NCBI RefSeq assembly: GCF_001618865.1
Contig: NZ_CP015136.1
Span: forward strand, 4,313,001 to 4,377,000
Source: Luteitalea pratensis
GTDB taxonomy: Bacteria; Acidobacteriota; Vicinamibacteria; Vicinamibacterales; Vicinamibacteraceae
DNA length: 64,000 nucleotides
Direction: 5' to 3'
Shown here one piece after another: positions 30,421 to 39,555 of this stretch. A model generated the notes under the pieces. It worked only from the letters and a program-made list of their open reading frames with translations. It did no database searches and was not told the DNA's origin. The first letter of the stretch is position 1, and each line of letters begins with the position of its first letter. Both the position numbers and the translations under genes were made by a program.

Positions 30421-30447
30421 AGCGTCAGGCGTCAGGCGTTCTATAAT
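30421..30447 (+). promoter_or_regulatory. Heptad array ending in a perfect -10 box
   Basis: Three 7-bp units AGCGTCA, GGCGTCA, GGCGTTC (30421-30441) are followed at once by TATAAT (30442-30447). The GTG start of the next gene is 12 nt further on, leaving a leader of only about six bases. The -35 region would fall inside the repeat array. Confidence 0.5.
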
Positions 30448-30459
30448 GGCCGGTCGTAC

Positions 30460-31566
30460 GTGTCCGCATCGCCCCTCCCTTCACCTCATCCCCACGAGTT
30501 ACCCCGAACGCCGCCGGCCGAGTGGTCCCGCCGGGGATGGGTGCGCCTGCTGGCGCTGCTGGTCGTCGGGGCGACGTTGCCGTTGCTGTGGCATCCGGTG
30601 ATGGCGCGACTCTCGACGCGCGCAGTGCAACCGAGCTACCTGCCAGCGCTCGAGGCGGCGCGGGAGCGCATCGCGTTCCGACCGGGCCCGATCGAGGACC
30701 TGCACCGGCTCAAGCCGTCCTACGTCTTCATCGGTGACTCGATGCTCGGGACCCGCATCGATGCGGGTTACCTCGCGGGCCTGCTGGGCAAGGACGTCGC
30801 GATGCTGGCACGCGCCGGAACCGGACCCGCCTACTGGTACCTGAGCTTCAAGAACTACCTGATCGCCAGTGGCGAACGGCCCCGCGTCACGTTCTTCTTC
30901 TTCCGTGACCTGAACATGACCGATCCGCTGTTCCGCCTCACGGGGCCGTTTCGCTGGTCGCTCGACGAGGTGGCCGGTCCCGAGGAGCCGGCGCTGAACG
31001 ACGTCATCGCGGCACGCGTGCGAGGGCCGTGGTTCCGCGTCCACAACACGGTCAATACGGTTTACGGGATCGATCGCGCCAACGCGTGGGTCGAGCGGCA
31101 GCTATATGACTGGCCCACCCGCCTGTGGACACGTGACGAGCCGTCGCGGCGCGCCTGGCTGGACAAGATGAACTTCGAGATCATGGGCCTGGACCGCTTG
31201 CGGCCCATGGCGGCCGCCGACCTGCAGGCGGCCGAGGACGCCGAGGCCGACTTCGATCGCTTCGTGCCGCGATCGGTCCTGCCGTTGATCATCGATCTCG
31301 CGAAGCAGCACGACATGAAGGTGTGCTTCGTGCGCGTGCAGCGGCGTCCCGTCGGCAACAAGGCACCGGAGCAGTCGCCGCGGATGCAGGCGTACGTGCG
31401 CGAGTTCCGCGCCTACGTCGAGCAGCAGGGCATGTACTTCCACGACGACACGGGCGATCCGATGCAGACCCTCGCCATGTACGAGGACGGCGATCACATC
31501 GCGCGTGCGCATCGGCAACGCTACACGCGCCAGTTCCGCGCCAACCTCAACCAGCTGCTCCGATGA
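30460..31566 (+). CDS. SGNH/GDSL-fold membrane-anchored protein, MBOAT partner
   Basis: This 368-residue protein begins with GTG 30460 and has a hydrophobic segment at about 25-45, leaving the rest outside the cytoplasmic membrane. FIGDSMLGTRI is the SGNH block I serine motif and MYEDGDHIARAH near the C-terminus fits the block V Asp-His pair. The AlgJ/AlgX and DltD groups of this fold cooperate with MBOAT acyltransferases to acetylate exported glycans. The MBOAT gene follows with an ATGA overlap, so the pair probably O-acetylates a polysaccharide or cell-surface polymer. No glycan synthesis genes lie alongside, so the acceptor is unknown. Confidence 0.7.
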   Translation: MSASPLPSPHPHELPRTPPAEWSRRGWVRLLALLVVGATLPLLWHPVMARLSTRAVQPSYLPALEAARERIAFRPGPIEDLHRLKPSYVFIGDSMLGTRIDAGYLAGLLGKDVAMLARAGTGPAYWYLSFKNYLIASGERPRVTFFFFRDLNMTDPLFRLTGPFRWSLDEVAGPEEPALNDVIAARVRGPWFRVHNTVNTVYGIDRANAWVERQLYDWPTRLWTRDEPSRRAWLDKMNFEIMGLDRLRPMAAADLQAAEDAEADFDRFVPRSVLPLIIDLAKQHDMKVCFVRVQRRPVGNKAPEQSPRMQAYVREFRAYVEQQGMYFHDDTGDPMQTLAMYEDGDHIARAHRQRYTRQFRANLNQLLR

Positions 31567-33053
31567 CGTTCCACAGCCTGGACTACGTCGTCTTCTTCCT
31601 GGTCGTGTCCGCCGTCTACTGGCGGCTGTCACACCACTGGCAGAACCGCTTCCTGCTCGGCGCCAGCTACCTGTTCTACGGATGGTTCGAGCCATGGTTC
31701 TGCCTGCTGCTCGCGGGCACCACGCTGGTGGACTGGTTCGCGGGCCTGAAGATGGACCCCGATCCCGCCGTCGACGACGCGACGTACGCACGCCCGGACG
31801 CACAGGTGCGCGCGCGACGGAGATGGTGGCTGGTGCTCAGCCTGATCTCGAACCTGTCGGTGCTGGGGTTCTTCAAGTACTTCAACTTCTTCGTCGACAG
31901 TGCCCAGGCCGGACTTGCGGCGCTGGGCCTGAACACATCCCTGCCGGTGCTCCAGGTGGTCCTGCCGGTCGGGATCTCCTTCTACACGTTCCAGAGCCTG
32001 TCCTACACCATCGACGTGTACCGCGGGCGGTTGCGCGCCTGTCGATCGCTGCTCGACTTCGCGCTGTTCGTGGCCTTCTTCCCGCAGCTCGTGGCCGGCC
32101 CGATCGAACGCGCCGAGGCGCTGGTGCCACGCGTGCTGTCATCGCGCGTGTTCAACCTGGTGGTGGCGCGCGACGCCCTGGTACTGATGGCCTGGGGCTT
32201 CTTCAAGAAGCTCGTCATCGCCGACAACGTCGGCGTCATCGCCAACCGGGTCTTCTCGATGAAGGATCCGGGATTCGAGATGCTGTGGGCAGGCGTCTTT
32301 GCGTTCGGGGTCCAGATCTACGCGGATTTCTCGGCGTACACCGACATCGCGCGCGGCACCGCACGATGGCTGGGGTTCGACCTGATGAAGAACTTCGATC
32401 ACCCCTACGTCGCGGTGTCGCCGTCGGACTTCTGGCGCCGCTGGCACATCTCGCTGTCATCCTGGTTTCGCGATTACCTCTATATCCCGCTCGGGGGTTC
32501 CCGTCATGGACTGCCGCGCACGTTGCTGAACGTGATGATCACGTTCGTGATCTCCGGCCTCTGGCATGGCGCCGCCTGGAACTTCGTGCTCTGGGGCACG
32601 TTCCATGGGCTGCTGCTGGTCGGGGAGCGGACATGGCGGGCGCTGCGCGGGGTCAGTCGCCACGGCCGGCATCGCCTGCCGCTGTGGCGCGCCCTGCCGC
32701 AGTGGGCGGCAATGTTCGTGCTGGTGCACATCGGCTGGTTGATGTTCCGCGAGGGCGACGCCGCCAGGCTGTGGCGCGACGTGATGCTGGTGCCCGGCAC
32801 CGCGCCGCTCGCCGAGCGGCAGGCGGGGCTGTACCTGTTCCTGATCTCGTTCACGCTCTCGCTGCCGTTGTGGGCCCACAGCCTGTGGACCGTGTGGCAC
32901 GGACGGTCGTACTCGGATCGGCCGGCGGTTCGTGAGATCGAAGTCCCGGCGACCACGGTCGCGTGGCAGGCGCTGGCAATCGGCATCATGTTCGCCACGA
33001 TCCTGGTGCTGCGCAGCCGGACCTCGCTCGACTTCATCTACTTCGCGTTCTAG
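31563..33053 (+). CDS. MBOAT-family O-acyltransferase
   Basis: This 496-residue membrane protein belongs to the AlgI/DltB group of membrane-bound O-acyltransferases, which pass acyl groups across the membrane to an exported acceptor. It has about ten membrane segments. LPVGISFYTFQSLSYTIDVY, FFPQLVAGPIERA, PSDFWRRWHISLSSWFRDYLYIPLGGSR and the catalytic histidine in ISGLWHGAAWNFVLWG are the family's landmarks (each named, not quoted in full beyond the motif). The start codon overlaps the stop of the SGNH gene (ATGA), so the two are coupled. The stop at 33053 is followed by an inverted heptad element. Confidence 0.92.
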   Translation: MTFHSLDYVVFFLVVSAVYWRLSHHWQNRFLLGASYLFYGWFEPWFCLLLAGTTLVDWFAGLKMDPDPAVDDATYARPDAQVRARRRWWLVLSLISNLSVLGFFKYFNFFVDSAQAGLAALGLNTSLPVLQVVLPVGISFYTFQSLSYTIDVYRGRLRACRSLLDFALFVAFFPQLVAGPIERAEALVPRVLSSRVFNLVVARDALVLMAWGFFKKLVIADNVGVIANRVFSMKDPGFEMLWAGVFAFGVQIYADFSAYTDIARGTARWLGFDLMKNFDHPYVAVSPSDFWRRWHISLSSWFRDYLYIPLGGSRHGLPRTLLNVMITFVISGLWHGAAWNFVLWGTFHGLLLVGERTWRALRGVSRHGRHRLPLWRALPQWAAMFVLVHIGWLMFREGDAARLWRDVMLVPGTAPLAERQAGLYLFLISFTLSLPLWAHSLWTVWHGRSYSDRPAVREIEVPATTVAWQALAIGIMFATILVLRSRTSLDFIYFAF

Positions 33054-33060
33054 GCTTGGG

Positions 33061-33147
33061 GGCTGCAGGCTGCCGGCTACCTGAGCGGCCGGTCGTCTCG
33101 CGGCCTGCCGGACCACACGCGTGGCCTGTAGCCTGTAGCCTGTAGCC
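33061..33147. repeat. Compact inverted heptad-array element
   Basis: Three units GGCTGCA, GGCTGCC, GGCTACC (33061-33081) face CGTGGCC and three perfect TGTAGCC units (33120-33147), which read GGCTACA on the other strand. The 38-bp core between them is GC-rich with short self-complementary parts. It is the clearest small example of the array type seen across this window. Confidence 0.8.
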
Positions 33148-33154
33148 ATTCCTG

Positions 33155-33415
33155 ATGTCGCAGGCATCCCTCCCGCCCTTCGCCGCCGTCGTGCTCGAGG
33201 CCCTCGCCGGTCACGGCTTGCGGCCGCATACCGGGACCGGCGTCGACGTATTGCGCGCACAGGTCAGCGACCTCTACCGCTACGAGATACGCCAGCTGCG
33301 CGGGCGCCTGCTCGCCGGCGACATCCCCAAGGCGTCCTATGCCGATGCCGTTCGCGCGCTGCGACTGCGCTACCTGCTCCTGTCCGTGCCGAAGGACCAG
33401 TGGCGGGTGCGATAG
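33155..33415 (+). CDS. Small hypothetical protein (86 aa)
   Basis: I do not recognise this gene. The product is soluble, with an N-terminal hydrophobic helix (FAAVVLEALAGHGL) and a basic helical C-terminal half containing VSDLYRYEIRQLRGRLLAGD and YADAVRALRLRYLLL. The regular spacing of Arg and Tyr suggests a helical bundle. It ends 14 bp before the start of the 2-oxoglutarate dehydrogenase gene and its 3' end would overlap that gene's promoter. Its upstream boundary is the heptad element. Coding is supported by the high third-position GC and by the helical pattern, not by a known family. Confidence 0.55.
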   Translation: MSQASLPPFAAVVLEALAGHGLRPHTGTGVDVLRAQVSDLYRYEIRQLRGRLLAGDIPKASYADAVRALRLRYLLLSVPKDQWRVR

Positions 33416-33418
33416 AAT
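33413..33418 (+). promoter_or_regulatory. -10-like box before odhA
   Basis: TAGAAT ends 11 nt before ATG 33430 and there is no Shine-Dalgarno. A nearly leaderless transcript is likely. Confidence 0.35.
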
Positions 33419-33429
33419 CTGGATTCCGT

Positions 33430-36228
33430 ATGGGTGGATGGAACGAGTTTCAAGGGCTGAATGCCGGGTACGTCCTCGAGTTGTACGACCGGTACCGGCA
33501 GGATCCCACCGCGGTCGACGCGCAGACGCGCGCCTACTTCGAGCAGTGGACGCCCCCGGATCAGTCCCCGGTGGCCGCCCCCGCAGGGACCGCCACGGTC
33601 GACCTCCGGGCCGTCGTGGGCGTCGCCACGCTGGCCGAGTGGATTCGCCGGTACGGGCACCTCGGCGCCCAGATCGACCCGCTGGGGTCGCGGCCGACCG
33701 GTGACCCGATGCTTGCCCCCGAAGGCCATGGGATCACCGAGGAACAGCTCCGGCAGCTCCCGGCCAGCGTCGTCAGCGGACCGCTTGCCGAGGGCCAGCC
33801 CGACGCGGCCGCGGCCATCGCCGCCCTGCGGAGGGCCTACTGTTCGCGTACCGGCTACGACTTCGCGCAGGTCTTCGTCCCTGAAGAGCGCGAGTGGCTG
33901 CGAATCGCCGTCGAGACGGGGCGCTTCCGTCCGCCCATGGCGCCCATCGACGAGGAGGCGCTGCTCGATCGCATCACCGAGGTCGAGACTTTCGAGCGTT
34001 TCCTGCACCGCACGTTCCCCGGCAAGACGCGCTTCTCGGTCGAAGGCCTCGACATGCTGGTGCCGATCCTCGACACCGTCATCGACGGCGGCAACGACGG
34101 CGGGCTGAGGCACGTGCTGATCGGGATGGCGCATCGCGGCCGGCTCAACGTGCTGGCGCACGTGCTCGGCAAGCCGTACGCGCAGATCCTTGCCGAATTC
34201 AAGGACCCGGTGCTGGCCCGCACCGGCTATCGCATCGACCTCGGCTGGACCGGCGACGTGAAGTACCACGCCGGCGCGCTGCGCCAGGTGGACGACGACA
34301 CGCAGGCGTCGATGGCGCCCAACCCCAGCCATCTCGAGTTCGTCAATCCGGTCATCGAGGGCATGGCCCGTGCGGCGGGCACCGACGCCGGCAAGCCGGG
34401 CAAGCCGGTGTTCGACGCGACCCTCACGCTGCCCGTCCTCATCCACGGGGACGCGGCCTTCCCCGGACAGGGGATCGTCGCGGAGACGCTGAACCTGGGA
34501 CGCCTGGACGGCTACACGACCGGCGGCACGATCCACATCATCGCCAACAACCAGCTCGGGTTCACCGCGGTCCCGGCCGAGTCCTACTCGACCTCGTATG
34601 CGAGTGGCCTGGCGCGCGGCTTCAAGATCCCGATCGTGCACGTCAACGCTGACGATCCCGTGGCGTGCATCGAGGCAGCGCGCATGGCGTGGGCGTATCG
34701 GGCGCGCTTCCAGCGCGATTTCCTGATCGACCTCGTCGGGTACCGCCGCTACGGCCACAACGAAGGCGACGAGCCGGCCTTCACGCAGCCGTTGATGTAC
34801 CAGAAGATCGCCAACCACCCGACGGTGCGCGAGCAATGGGCGGCTCACGTCGAGCAGACCACCGGCCGCACCGGCATCGCCCAGGCGATGGTCGAGCGTC
34901 GAATGAAAGCCCTCGAGCAGGTGTACGAGCAGCTCAAGCCCGAGGAAGCGATCGTCAATCCGATCCCCGAGCCGCCGCCGGCGGGCGCCGCGCGTCATGT
35001 CCGGACCGCGGTGCCGATCGCACAGTTGCAGGCGATCAACGAGGCGTTGTTGACGCGGCCGGAAGGCTTCGTCGGTCACCGCAAGCTGGATCGCGGCCGC
35101 GAGCGCCGCAAGGCCATCTTCGAGGATCGCGACGAGCGCACCATCGACTGGGCTACCGCCGAGGAACTGGCGTACGCCAGCATCCTGGCCGACGGCATTC
35201 CGATCCGCCTGACCGGAGAGGACGTGCAGCGTGGCACCTTCAGCCATCGCCACGCGGCGTTCCGCGACGTCGAGACCGGCGCCATCGACATCCCGCTGCA
35301 ACGCCTGCCGCAGGCGCGGGCGAGCATCGAGATCCACAACAGCCCGCTCAGCGAGAACGCCACGATCGGGTTCGAGTACGGCTACAACGTACAGGCCCCG
35401 GACCGGATGGTCATCTGGGAGGGCCAGTACGGCGACTTCATCAACGGCGCGCAGGTGATGCTCGATCAGTTCGTCACCTCGGCGCGGGCCAAGTGGGGGC
35501 AGACGCCGTCGCTGGTGCTGCTGTTGCCGCACGGCTACGAAGGCCAGGGGCCGGAGCACTCGAGCGCGCGTCCGGAACGGTTCCTCGCCGCCGGCGCGGA
35601 CATCAACCTGCGGATGGCCAACTGCACCACGGCGGCGCAGTACTTCCACTTGCTACGCCGGCAGGCGCTGCTGCTCACCACCGATCCGCTGCCGCTGATC
35701 GTCCTGACGCCGAAGAGCCTGCTGCGCCATCCTCTCGTGGCCTCCACGCCGCGCGAGCTCGAGGAGGGCGCGTGGCGACCGGTACTCGACGACGACGAGG
35801 CGAAGGCGCGAGCGCGCGAGATACGCCGCGTCGTGTTCTGCAGCGGCAAGGTCTACGTCGATCTCGTGTCCGCCGAGCAACGCCAGGCCGACCGGCAGAC
35901 GGCGATCTGCCGGATCGAACAGCTGTATCCGTTCCCGAGCGACGCGGTGGATACGGTGCTCGATGGCTACCCGAACGTCGAGGACGTCGTGTGGCTGCAG
36001 GAAGAGCCATTCAACATGGGTGCCTGGGATTTCTTCCGCCCGTGCTTCGAGGAACTGCTCGACGGGCGGCTGCCGGTGCGCTACGTCGGTCGGCCGCGCA
36101 GCGCCAGCCCGTCAGAGGGGTCGCTCGGCTGGCACATGATCAACCAGAAGATGCTGGTGGCCGAGGCATACGCCCCCACCGCTCCCGCGTCTCGCGGCAC
36201 GCGCAGCCGGGTCAAGGCAAAGGCATAG
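33430..36228 (+). CDS. sucA: 2-oxoglutarate dehydrogenase E1 component
   Basis: This 932-residue thiamine-diphosphate enzyme decarboxylates 2-oxoglutarate in the TCA cycle and passes the succinyl group to E2. GWNEFQGLNAGYVLELYDRY at the N-terminus is the E2/E3-binding type region. GMAHRGRLNVLAHVLGK, SMAPNPSHLEFVNPVIEG, HGDAAFPGQG, IANNQLGFT and GYRRYGHNEGDEPAFTQP form the ThDP site. SPLSENATIGFEYGY and LLPHGYEGQGPEHSSAR belong to the transketolase pyrimidine domain. Length is close to 930-940, as in other SucA. E2 follows after 9 bp. No E3 gene is adjacent. Confidence 0.97.
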   Translation: MGGWNEFQGLNAGYVLELYDRYRQDPTAVDAQTRAYFEQWTPPDQSPVAAPAGTATVDLRAVVGVATLAEWIRRYGHLGAQIDPLGSRPTGDPMLAPEGHGITEEQLRQLPASVVSGPLAEGQPDAAAAIAALRRAYCSRTGYDFAQVFVPEEREWLRIAVETGRFRPPMAPIDEEALLDRITEVETFERFLHRTFPGKTRFSVEGLDMLVPILDTVIDGGNDGGLRHVLIGMAHRGRLNVLAHVLGKPYAQILAEFKDPVLARTGYRIDLGWTGDVKYHAGALRQVDDDTQASMAPNPSHLEFVNPVIEGMARAAGTDAGKPGKPVFDATLTLPVLIHGDAAFPGQGIVAETLNLGRLDGYTTGGTIHIIANNQLGFTAVPAESYSTSYASGLARGFKIPIVHVNADDPVACIEAARMAWAYRARFQRDFLIDLVGYRRYGHNEGDEPAFTQPLMYQKIANHPTVREQWAAHVEQTTGRTGIAQAMVERRMKALEQVYEQLKPEEAIVNPIPEPPPAGAARHVRTAVPIAQLQAINEALLTRPEGFVGHRKLDRGRERRKAIFEDRDERTIDWATAEELAYASILADGIPIRLTGEDVQRGTFSHRHAAFRDVETGAIDIPLQRLPQARASIEIHNSPLSENATIGFEYGYNVQAPDRMVIWEGQYGDFINGAQVMLDQFVTSARAKWGQTPSLVLLLPHGYEGQGPEHSSARPERFLAAGADINLRMANCTTAAQYFHLLRRQALLLTTDPLPLIVLTPKSLLRHPLVASTPRELEEGAWRPVLDDDEAKARAREIRRVVFCSGKVYVDLVSAEQRQADRQTAICRIEQLYPFPSDAVDTVLDGYPNVEDVVWLQEEPFNMGAWDFFRPCFEELLDGRLPVRYVGRPRSASPSEGSLGWHMINQKMLVAEAYAPTAPASRGTRSRVKAKA

Positions 36229-36237
36229 AGAGCACAC

Positions 36238-37512
36238 ATGGCCGCACAGGTGGTGGTCCCCCAGCTCGGTGAATCGGTAGTCGAGGCGCGCGTCGCGCGC
36301 TGGCTCAAGAAGGAGGGCGAGGCGATTGCCGTCGGCGACCCGCTCGTCGAGCTCGAGACCGAGAAGATCGACCTGGAAGTGAATGCCGATCAGGCCGGCG
36401 TGCTGGCGAAGATCCTGCGGCAGGAAGGCGAGGACGTGAAGGTCGGCGAGCAGCTCGCGCTGATCGAGGCCGGTACCGGTGCCGCTGCTGCGCCCGCGTC
36501 TGCCCAGTCGGATGCGCCAGCACACGCGACGCCAGCGCCGCCCGAGGCGATCACACCCGCCGTGGCCGCGGCCCCTGCCGGCGCGGCCGATGGCCCGCGC
36601 AGTACGCCGGCCGCCCGAAAGGCCGCCGAAATGCATCAGGTCGACATGGCCCAGGTCCAGGGCAGCGGCAATGCCGGGCGCGTGATGCGGCGCGACGTCG
36701 AGGCGGCCGCCACGCAGGCCGCTCCCGCTTCGCCGGCAGCGCCAGCACCGGCGGCGGCCAGGTCGGCACCGGCCCCGGTGGCCCCGCCGCGCCCCGCCAT
36801 CGCGCCAGGCAGCCGCACCGAGGAACGCGTGCGGATGTCCAAGCGCCGCCTGACGATCGCGCGCAATCTCGTCGAGGCGCAGCGGACCGCGGCGATGCTC
36901 ACCACCTTCAACGAGGTGGACATGACCGAGCTGATGGGCCTGCGCGAGCGCCGCAAGGAGCAGTTCGCCAAGCGGCACGGCGTCGGCATCGGTATCGCGT
37001 CCTTTTTCGTCAAGGCGGCCGTCGCCGCCCTGAAAGCCTTCCCGCGCCTCAACGCCGAGATCCAGGGCGAGGAGATGGTGCTCAAGCACTACTACGACGT
37101 CGGCATCGCCGTCGGTGCGGAGCAGGGTCTCGTCGTGCCGGTGATCAGGTCCGCAGAGCAGTTGTCGTTTGCCGGTATCGAGCTCGCGATCCGCGATTTC
37201 GCGGCACGGGCCAAGAGCAACACGCTCACCCTCGAAGACCTCAAGGGCGGCTCGTTCACGATCACCAACGGCGGCGTGTTCGGGTCGCTGCTCAGCACGC
37301 CGATCCTGAACCCGCCGCAGGTGGGCATCCTCGGCCTGCACAAGATCGAGGACCGACCGGTGGCGATCAAGGGCCAGGTCGTCGTGCGACCGATGATGTA
37401 CCTCGCGCTCTCCTACGATCACCGGATCGTGGACGGGCTCGAAGCCGTGCAGTTCCTGGTCAAGGTCAAGGAGTACATCGAGGATCCGGGGCATCTGTTG
37501 CTCGAATCCTGA
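36238..37512 (+). CDS. sucB: Dihydrolipoyllysine succinyltransferase, E2 of 2-oxoglutarate dehydrogenase
   Basis: This 424-residue core enzyme transfers the succinyl group from E1 to CoA. The lipoyl domain (1-80) carries K43 in ETEKIDLEV as the lipoylation site. An Ala-Pro-rich linker (about 82-120) leads to the peripheral subunit-binding domain ([30 protein letters not shown]), then a second linker and the catalytic domain with [30 protein letters not shown] and the active-site [14 protein letters not shown]. The gene is in an operon with sucA. Its TGA (37510-37512) begins a perfect 12-bp inverted repeat. Confidence 0.96.
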   Translation: MAAQVVVPQLGESVVEARVARWLKKEGEAIAVGDPLVELETEKIDLEVNADQAGVLAKILRQEGEDVKVGEQLALIEAGTGAAAAPASAQSDAPAHATPAPPEAITPAVAAAPAGAADGPRSTPAARKAAEMHQVDMAQVQGSGNAGRVMRRDVEAAATQAAPASPAAPAPAAARSAPAPVAPPRPAIAPGSRTEERVRMSKRRLTIARNLVEAQRTAAMLTTFNEVDMTELMGLRERRKEQFAKRHGVGIGIASFFVKAAVAALKAFPRLNAEIQGEEMVLKHYYDVGIAVGAEQGLVVPVIRSAEQLSFAGIELAIRDFAARAKSNTLTLEDLKGGSFTITNGGVFGSLLSTPILNPPQVGILGLHKIEDRPVAIKGQVVVRPMMYLALSYDHRIVDGLEAVQFLVKVKEYIEDPGHLLLES

Positions 37513-37540
37513 AATTTGAAGTTTCACACTTCAAATTTCA
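37510..37540. repeat. Perfect inverted repeat starting at the sucB stop codon
   Basis: TGAAATTTGAAG (37510-37521) pairs with CTTCAAATTTCA (37529-37540) around TTTCACA. The first three bases are the sucB stop. It can also be read as 7-bp units TGAAATT, TGAAGTT, TCACACT, TCAAATT. The hairpin may end the sucAB transcript, but no T-run follows. Confidence 0.75.
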
Positions 37541-37574
37541 TCGGCCGCGGTTCTCGACGGAGCGTCCTATCTGT

Positions 37575-38048
37575 ATGCCGCCGACACGACCGTACATCGC
37601 CACGGTCCTGCTGCTGGGCTGCGTGCTCGGCTCCTCCCCCGCATGGGCCCAGCAGCCGGCGGCGCGTGCGACGGTCGACCTGGATCGCATCCGGCGGCAG
37701 CTCGCCGTCGAGCCCACCGAGTCCATCTTCAGGGGACCCGTGCGCGCCGACTACACCGTGCGGGTCGAGGATTCCCCGGACGATCTCGACTATCACTTCG
37801 GCTGGCTGTACGACCAGACGACTGCGACGCCGGGGTACGTACGACCCTGGTACCCCTCCTACCACTACGAGATGCTGTCGATGGTGATCCCGATTGAGCA
37901 CCGGGCGCAGCTCTATCCCGTCGGGGTGCCGACGAGCGTGATCGGCAGCGCCGTCGGTGCGATCAAGGACGCGTTCCGCAAGCGGAAGGAACGTGAAGCC
38001 AAGAAACAGGTCGAGGCCGAGGTGGCAGCGATCAAGAAGGACCAGTAA
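37575..38048 (+). CDS. Secreted hypothetical protein (157 aa)
   Basis: I do not recognise this gene. A signal peptide (MPPTRPYIATVLLLGCVLG...) is followed by AWAQQP, a likely cleavage site. The mature part contains several Trp and Tyr residues (YHFGWLYDQTTATPGYVRPW), a hydrophobic stretch IGSAVGAIKDAF and a strongly charged C-terminal helix rich in Lys and Glu. The protein should be periplasmic or membrane-associated by its tail. It lies between two related short-period arrays (37510-37540 and 38050-38077) and is convergent with the esterase gene. Confidence 0.6.
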   Translation: MPPTRPYIATVLLLGCVLGSSPAWAQQPAARATVDLDRIRRQLAVEPTESIFRGPVRADYTVRVEDSPDDLDYHFGWLYDQTTATPGYVRPWYPSYHYEMLSMVIPIEHRAQLYPVGVPTSVIGSAVGAIKDAFRKRKEREAKKQVEAEVAAIKKDQ

Positions 38049-38049
38049 C

Positions 38050-38077
38050 TTGAAATTCCGGATTTGACATTTCATCT
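38050..38077. repeat. Heptad array containing the esterase stop codon
   Basis: Four units TTGAAAT, TCCGGAT, TTGACAT, TTCATCT fill 38050-38077. The TCA at 38072-38074 is the stop codon of the minus-strand esterase. The array shares its ends (TGAAATT ... TTTCATC) with the repeat at 37510, so the gene between them is flanked by similar sequence. Confidence 0.65.
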
Positions 38078-39022
38078 CACCGGAAAGAGGAACTCCAGCA
38101 TCGGAGCCACGCGTTCGGCCCACGCGGACTCCGCGTGCGGCGCTTCCGGGGCCTCGAGGTAATGCAGGTCCGATCCACGCTGCCATCCCTTCGCCTGCAG
38201 GATCCCCTTCAGCGCCCGCGTGTTGCGCAGCGTGTCGCGGCCTTCAGCGGTACCGACGTCGAGCCAGATGCGCCAGGGCAACCGGCCTGGCAGCGCCTCG
38301 ACGCGTGTCAGCAGGGCCCGGCGATCCCACCAGAGCGACGGCGACAACACCGCCAGCACACCGAAGACGTCAGGATGCTCGAGCCCGATGTGGAGCGTGA
38401 CCAGGCCGCCGAGCGACGACCCCCCGAGCGCCGTCTGCGCCGCCGCGGGATGGGTCCGGAACGTGCAATCGACGTACGGTTTCAACTCCTCGACCACGAA
38501 TCGCGTGTAGGCGTTGGCCTGCCCGCCGGCATCGCGATGCGTGTCGCGGGTCGGCGCGAATTCATCGGCCCGCTGCGAGCCGGCGTGGTTGATTGCGACG
38601 ATGATCAGTGGGGCGACGCGCCCCTCCTGCACGAGCCGTTCAGCCGTTTCGTCGACGCCCCACTCGGTGCCCGCAAACGACGTGCTCGTGTCGAACACGT
38701 TCTGGCCGTCGTGCAGGTACAGGACGGGAAACCGGCGATGCCGGTCGTCCTCGTACCCGGGCGGGAGGTAGACGAGGACGTCGCGGCTGTTGCCGAGCGC
38801 GTCGGACTGGAAGGCCTCGAGCAAGCGGATGTCGCCGGTGAGGCTGCGGCCATCGCGTGGCGCCTGGACACACTGGGAGGGGCCCGGGGACACGGCTACG
38901 CGTGCCACCGAGACGATGCGAGCCGGTGGATCATCGCCACCAAGTGTAAACCGCGCGCGCCCAGGAACGTGCGCTTCAGGTAGCCTGTATGTTACCAGCC
39001 GGCCGGCGACGCACGCCGGCAT
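38072..39022 (-). CDS. Alpha/beta-hydrolase esterase of the enterochelin-esterase/esterase D type
   Basis: This protein of about 316 residues belongs to the putative esterase family (PF00756). The hydrolase domain begins near residue 80 with SRDVLVYLPPGYEDDRHRRFPVLYLHDGQNVF; GGSSLGGLVTLHIGL holds the nucleophile serine; DVGTAEGRD and a late histidine in APEAPHAESAW complete the likely triad. A short N-terminal segment (VTYRLPEAHVPGRARFTLGG) looks like a reduced immunoglobulin-like domain. The start is uncertain: ATG 39022 is used because the family's N-domain must be included, but no Shine-Dalgarno is visible. The substrate is unknown. Confidence 0.75.
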   Translation of the reverse strand: MPACVAGRLVTYRLPEAHVPGRARFTLGGDDPPARIVSVARVAVSPGPSQCVQAPRDGRSLTGDIRLLEAFQSDALGNSRDVLVYLPPGYEDDRHRRFPVLYLHDGQNVFDTSTSFAGTEWGVDETAERLVQEGRVAPLIIVAINHAGSQRADEFAPTRDTHRDAGGQANAYTRFVVEELKPYVDCTFRTHPAAAQTALGGSSLGGLVTLHIGLEHPDVFGVLAVLSPSLWWDRRALLTRVEALPGRLPWRIWLDVGTAEGRDTLRNTRALKGILQAKGWQRGSDLHYLEAPEAPHAESAWAERVAPMLEFLFPVR

Positions 39023-39078
39023 GGCGACAAGCGCCCGGACGATTGGGCGGGCGAACCAGGCAAAGGACGCAATACCAG

Positions 39079-39555
39079 ATGGCACTCATCGAACCCGGCA
39101 CCACGGCCCCGGCGTTTTCGCTGCCCGACCAGCACGGCACGATCCACACCCTTTCGGCGTACCGGGGGCGTCCCGTGGTGTTGTTCTTCTACCCGAAGGA
39201 CGACACCTCGGGGTGTACGAAGGAAGCCTGCGGCTTCCGGGATGCCCTCCCGGATTTCTCGAAGGTGCAGGCGGCGGTTTTCGGCGTCAGCATCCTCGAC
39301 ACGGCGAGCAAGGCGAAGTTCGCCGCCAAGTACGGCCTGACCTTCCCGCTGCTCGCCGACGAGGACCACGCCGTGTGCGACGCCTATGGCGTGTGGCAGG
39401 AGAAGAGCATGTACGGCCGCAAGTACATGGGCATCGCCCGCGTGACCTACCTGATCGACGCCACCGGCGCGGTGGTGCGCCGCTGGGATGCCGTGAAGGT
39501 GGAGGACCATGCCGCCGAAGTGCTCGACGCGGTGAACCAGCTGGGGGACCGGTGA
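39079..39555 (+). CDS. bcp: Thioredoxin-dependent thiol peroxidase (BCP/PrxQ type)
   Basis: This 158-residue peroxiredoxin reduces hydrogen and organic peroxides. The active site DDTSGCTKEACGFRD has the peroxidatic Cys and, five residues on, the resolving Cys, as in the atypical 2-Cys PrxQ/Bcp proteins. PGTTAPAFSLPDQHG and FPLLADEDHAVCDAYGVW are family landmarks, and the length is normal. It is cytoplasmic. The stop overlaps the GTG start of the next gene (GTGA), so a peroxidase and a haem-binding-type protein are co-expressed, consistent with a link between iron/haem handling and oxidative stress. Confidence 0.95.
   Translation: MALIEPGTTAPAFSLPDQHGTIHTLSAYRGRPVVLFFYPKDDTSGCTKEACGFRDALPDFSKVQAAVFGVSILDTASKAKFAAKYGLTFPLLADEDHAVCDAYGVWQEKSMYGRKYMGIARVTYLIDATGAVVRRWDAVKVEDHAAEVLDAVNQLGDR

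Noticed and set aside
33370-35649. Long minus-strand frame over sucA
   Set aside because: Shadow of sucA; no motifs and no start signals.
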